NCBI RefSeq assembly: GCF_033842475.1 | Contig: NZ_JAWXYB010000008.1 | Span: 36,378-100,377, forward strand | Source of the DNA: Acidiphilium acidophilum | GTDB taxonomy: Bacteria; Pseudomonadota; Alphaproteobacteria; Acetobacterales; Acetobacteraceae | DNA: 64,000 bases | Direction: 5' to 3' | The notes under the pieces: generated by a model | The model's database searches: none | What the model saw: the letters and a program-made list of their open reading frames with translations, nothing else | What the model was told of the DNA's origin: nothing | Part shown: positions 62,491 through 64,000 of the stretch, piece by piece | Layout of the letters: every line of letters begins with the position of its first letter | How positions within the stretch are numbered: the stretch's first letter is position 1 | Program-made: the position numbers and the translations under genes

Positions 62491-64000
62491 ATGATGCCCG
62501 CCACGACACAGACCATGTTTTCGTCACTAGCGATCCACGCGCGTCTCCATGAGTTGTTCACGGCAGCACTCGATTTCGTGGCGCCGGATCGTGCCGATGC
62601 CCTCATGCGAAAATGGGTGCCACGAGAGCTGTCTCACTCGACCATCACGGATGACCGGATGATGGCGATGATGGCCGATGCGATGTTGCTGTCGGCCGAC
62701 CTCCTCGTCTCGCAACCGGCGGCCAGCGGCTCGACCGCGTTCGACCGCCTGTCCCGCAGCCTCGGCAAGGTATCGTCCAACGATGCGGCGGCGCTTGCAG
62801 CCCTTGGCAAGGCACGCTTCCGGTTGCTCCACGTTCATCAGACCGATGCGGAGGGCCGCGTTACGGTCCGTGATCGTCTGGCTGGGGAGATCATTTCGAT
62901 CGAGTGTGCGGAGTTGCCGCCAGTTCCGCCGGACATCCACCTCTTTGCCCGCGTCGCCATGACCGGTGATCGGTGCGGTTACCTGATCGGCGCAATCACC
63001 CCCCTCGATTCGACCGCTCTGGCCGTCGCCCAGAGCCATGCGGCAGCGGGGGGCAAAGGCAGTTTTGCCAACGCCCGCTGGGCTGAGGCGGTCTATACCC
63101 ATGTCGTTCGCCATGGGACGGTGGACATTCCCGGACTTAACCGACCGTCCGGCGACGCCAATGAGCCCGATCTCTACGAGGAGATCGATGAGGCTTTGCG
63201 CGACCTTGCCCATGACTGGGCCGCATTGGGGGGCAAACCGCCAACCCACGAACTGATATTGCGCGCGCGGCAAATGACAGACCAGACCCGGATCCTCGAT
63301 GCATTGGACGCGGCGCTCACCGCGCGCGACGCCCGGGATGATCTCATGGCGGAGGCGTTCGAACGCATTGCCGCCCTGCAACTGGAAACCGTTTCGTTGC
63401 GGGAGCGCGGCGGATCCGTCGGGCTGACGCTGGATATCATTGCTTGCACCCTCGACGAAGCGATTGCCACGCGTGGCTGGCCGCCCCGTGTCCGCCCATT
63501 GTTCGACCGGCTCCGTCCCCGGAATAGAAATCAGCAAACCAATGGCGACCTGCCTCTTGATCGACTGGTTCAGCGCATCCAGGCTCTGCGCGCAAAAACC
63601 GTGGCTCAGGGATGTACCGAGCAGGAGGCCATGGCGGCTGCGGAGAAAGTCGCGGAATTGCTCGATCGGTACGGACTGTCCCTGAGCGAACTCGAGCTAC
63701 AGGCGCAGCCCTGCGAAGGGATCGGCATCCAGACCAATCGGCGCCGGATGGCACCGATTGACGAGTGCATCCCGGCCATCGCGGCGTTCTTCGACTGCCG
63801 GGTCTGGGCTGAGCGCGCCCAGGGCGCGCCGCTGCGTTACATCTTCTTCGGCCTTCGCGGCGACGTCACGGCCGCGCAATATCTCTACGAGATGGTCGAG
63901 CGCGCCTTCGATACCGAGACGGCAATGTTCCGCCGGAGCGATCTCTACGAGGAGATGAAAGGCGATCGCAGATCCGCGACAAACTCGTTTCAGATCGGTC
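62491..64000 (+). CDS. DUF2786/DUF7168-type protein, 3' end outside window
   Basis: Open from ATG 62491 (or 62494) to the window edge: 503 codons without a stop, preceded by cggggagtaa as ribosome site. The first 340 residues (MMPATTQTMFSSLAIHARLH..., helical, no known domain) are followed by RLVQRIQALRAKTVAQGCTE then EQEAMAAAEKVAELLDRYGL, the DUF2786 segment, and YIFFGLRGDVTAAQYLYEMV, the DUF7168-like part. Such proteins are frequent on plasmids and phages with unknown function. A shorter minus-strand frame (62527-63537) is rejected as a shadow because this frame is longer, has a ribosome site and shows family motifs. Confidence 0.8.
   Translation, partial: MMPATTQTMFSSLAIHARLHELFTAALDFVAPDRADALMRKWVPRELSHSTITDDRMMAMMADAMLLSADLLVSQPAASGSTAFDRLSRSLGKVSSNDAAALAALGKARFRLLHVHQTDAEGRVTVRDRLAGEIISIECAELPPVPPDIHLFARVAMTGDRCGYLIGAITPLDSTALAVAQSHAAAGGKGSFANARWAEAVYTHVVRHGTVDIPGLNRPSGDANEPDLYEEIDEALRDLAHDWAALGGKPPTHELILRARQMTDQTRILDALDAALTARDARDDLMAEAFERIAALQLETVSLRERGGSVGLTLDIIACTLDEAIATRGWPPRVRPLFDRLRPRNRNQQTNGDLPLDRLVQRIQALRAKTVAQGCTEQEAMAAAEKVAELLDRYGLSLSELELQAQPCEGIGIQTNRRRMAPIDECIPAIAAFFDCRVWAERAQGAPLRYIFFGLRGDVTAAQYLYEMVERAFDTETAMFRRSDLYEEMKGDRRSATNSFQIG

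Noticed and set aside
62527..63537. Long minus-strand frame overlapping the DUF2786-type gene
   Set aside because: The plus strand has a longer open frame with ribosome site and DUF2786/DUF7168 motifs; both cannot be real over this length.
1..64000. CRISPR array, tRNA or rRNA genes
   Set aside because: No regularly spaced short direct repeats, no cloverleaf-like gene and no conserved rRNA stretch were recognised by eye; the box arrays at 14832-15371 are inverted arms, not a CRISPR array.

Overview
This window looks like a plasmid or a plasmid-like accessory region of an alphaproteobacterium, probably an acidophilic or environmental member of the Acetobacteraceae (Acidiphilium-like). That guess rests on the high G+C, the MucR-type regulator, the style of the MobF relaxase cluster and the insertion-sequence repertoire. 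No rRNA, tRNA, CRISPR array or chromosomal housekeeping operon was recognised. The most chromosome-like parts are a four-carbon acid-sugar catabolic locus and a recQ gene.

The dominant feature is nested mobile DNA. At 880-9130 an IS4-family element with a 9-bp target duplication splits a small secreted-protein gene. It is itself split by a 6.9-kb transposon (1229-8107; TGAGC...GCTCA ends, 3-bp duplication) that encodes a zinc-finger protein, an rve/DDE transposase and two ATPases, and a group II intron (1432-3421) sits inside that transposon. At 11678-14407 a second IS4 copy, lacking a target duplication, is split by IS256-family copy A. At 28505-40724 one IS66 element is split twice by two different Recombinase-In-Trio (RIT) elements, one in tnpC and one in tnpB. 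Each RIT element is in turn split by a further IS256 copy (B and C). The RIT ends carry long inverted repeats, 6-bp target duplications and, at one end only, a 20-bp TTATG...CATAA hairpin.

Between these nests lie stability and transfer genes: an orphan antitoxin-like gene with a DUF4160/DUF2442 pair, a serine resolvase, a HigBA/NadS-type toxin-antitoxin pair, a MucR regulator, and a nucleoside 2-deoxyribosyltransferase. Next come a three-gene ParA-like cluster and, divergent from it, a MobF relaxase of about 1,708 residues with a Toprim primase-like region inserted between its catalytic tyrosines and its histidine motif. A PIN/ribbon-helix-helix toxin-antitoxin pair, a frameshifted phage tail-collar fragment and a PEP-CTERM secreted protein follow.

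At 42139-53065 two divergent operons share a LacI-type control region with two operator-like palindromes. One encodes a ribose-type ABC importer, an SDR epimerase, a hydroxyacid dehydrogenase and the start of an OtnC-like aldolase. The other encodes the LacI regulator, an LtnD-like dehydrogenase, OtnI and OtnK. Together they would convert a four-carbon acid sugar to dihydroxyacetone phosphate, but the aldolase is cut off after 40 codons by an IS6-family remnant. To the right are an ISKra4-family element carrying a tyrosine recombinase and a pRiA4b ORF-3 gene (perfect 9-bp target duplication), a Tn3-family transposon whose end supplies the stop codon of recQ, the recQ gene itself, and a DUF2786-type gene that runs off the window.
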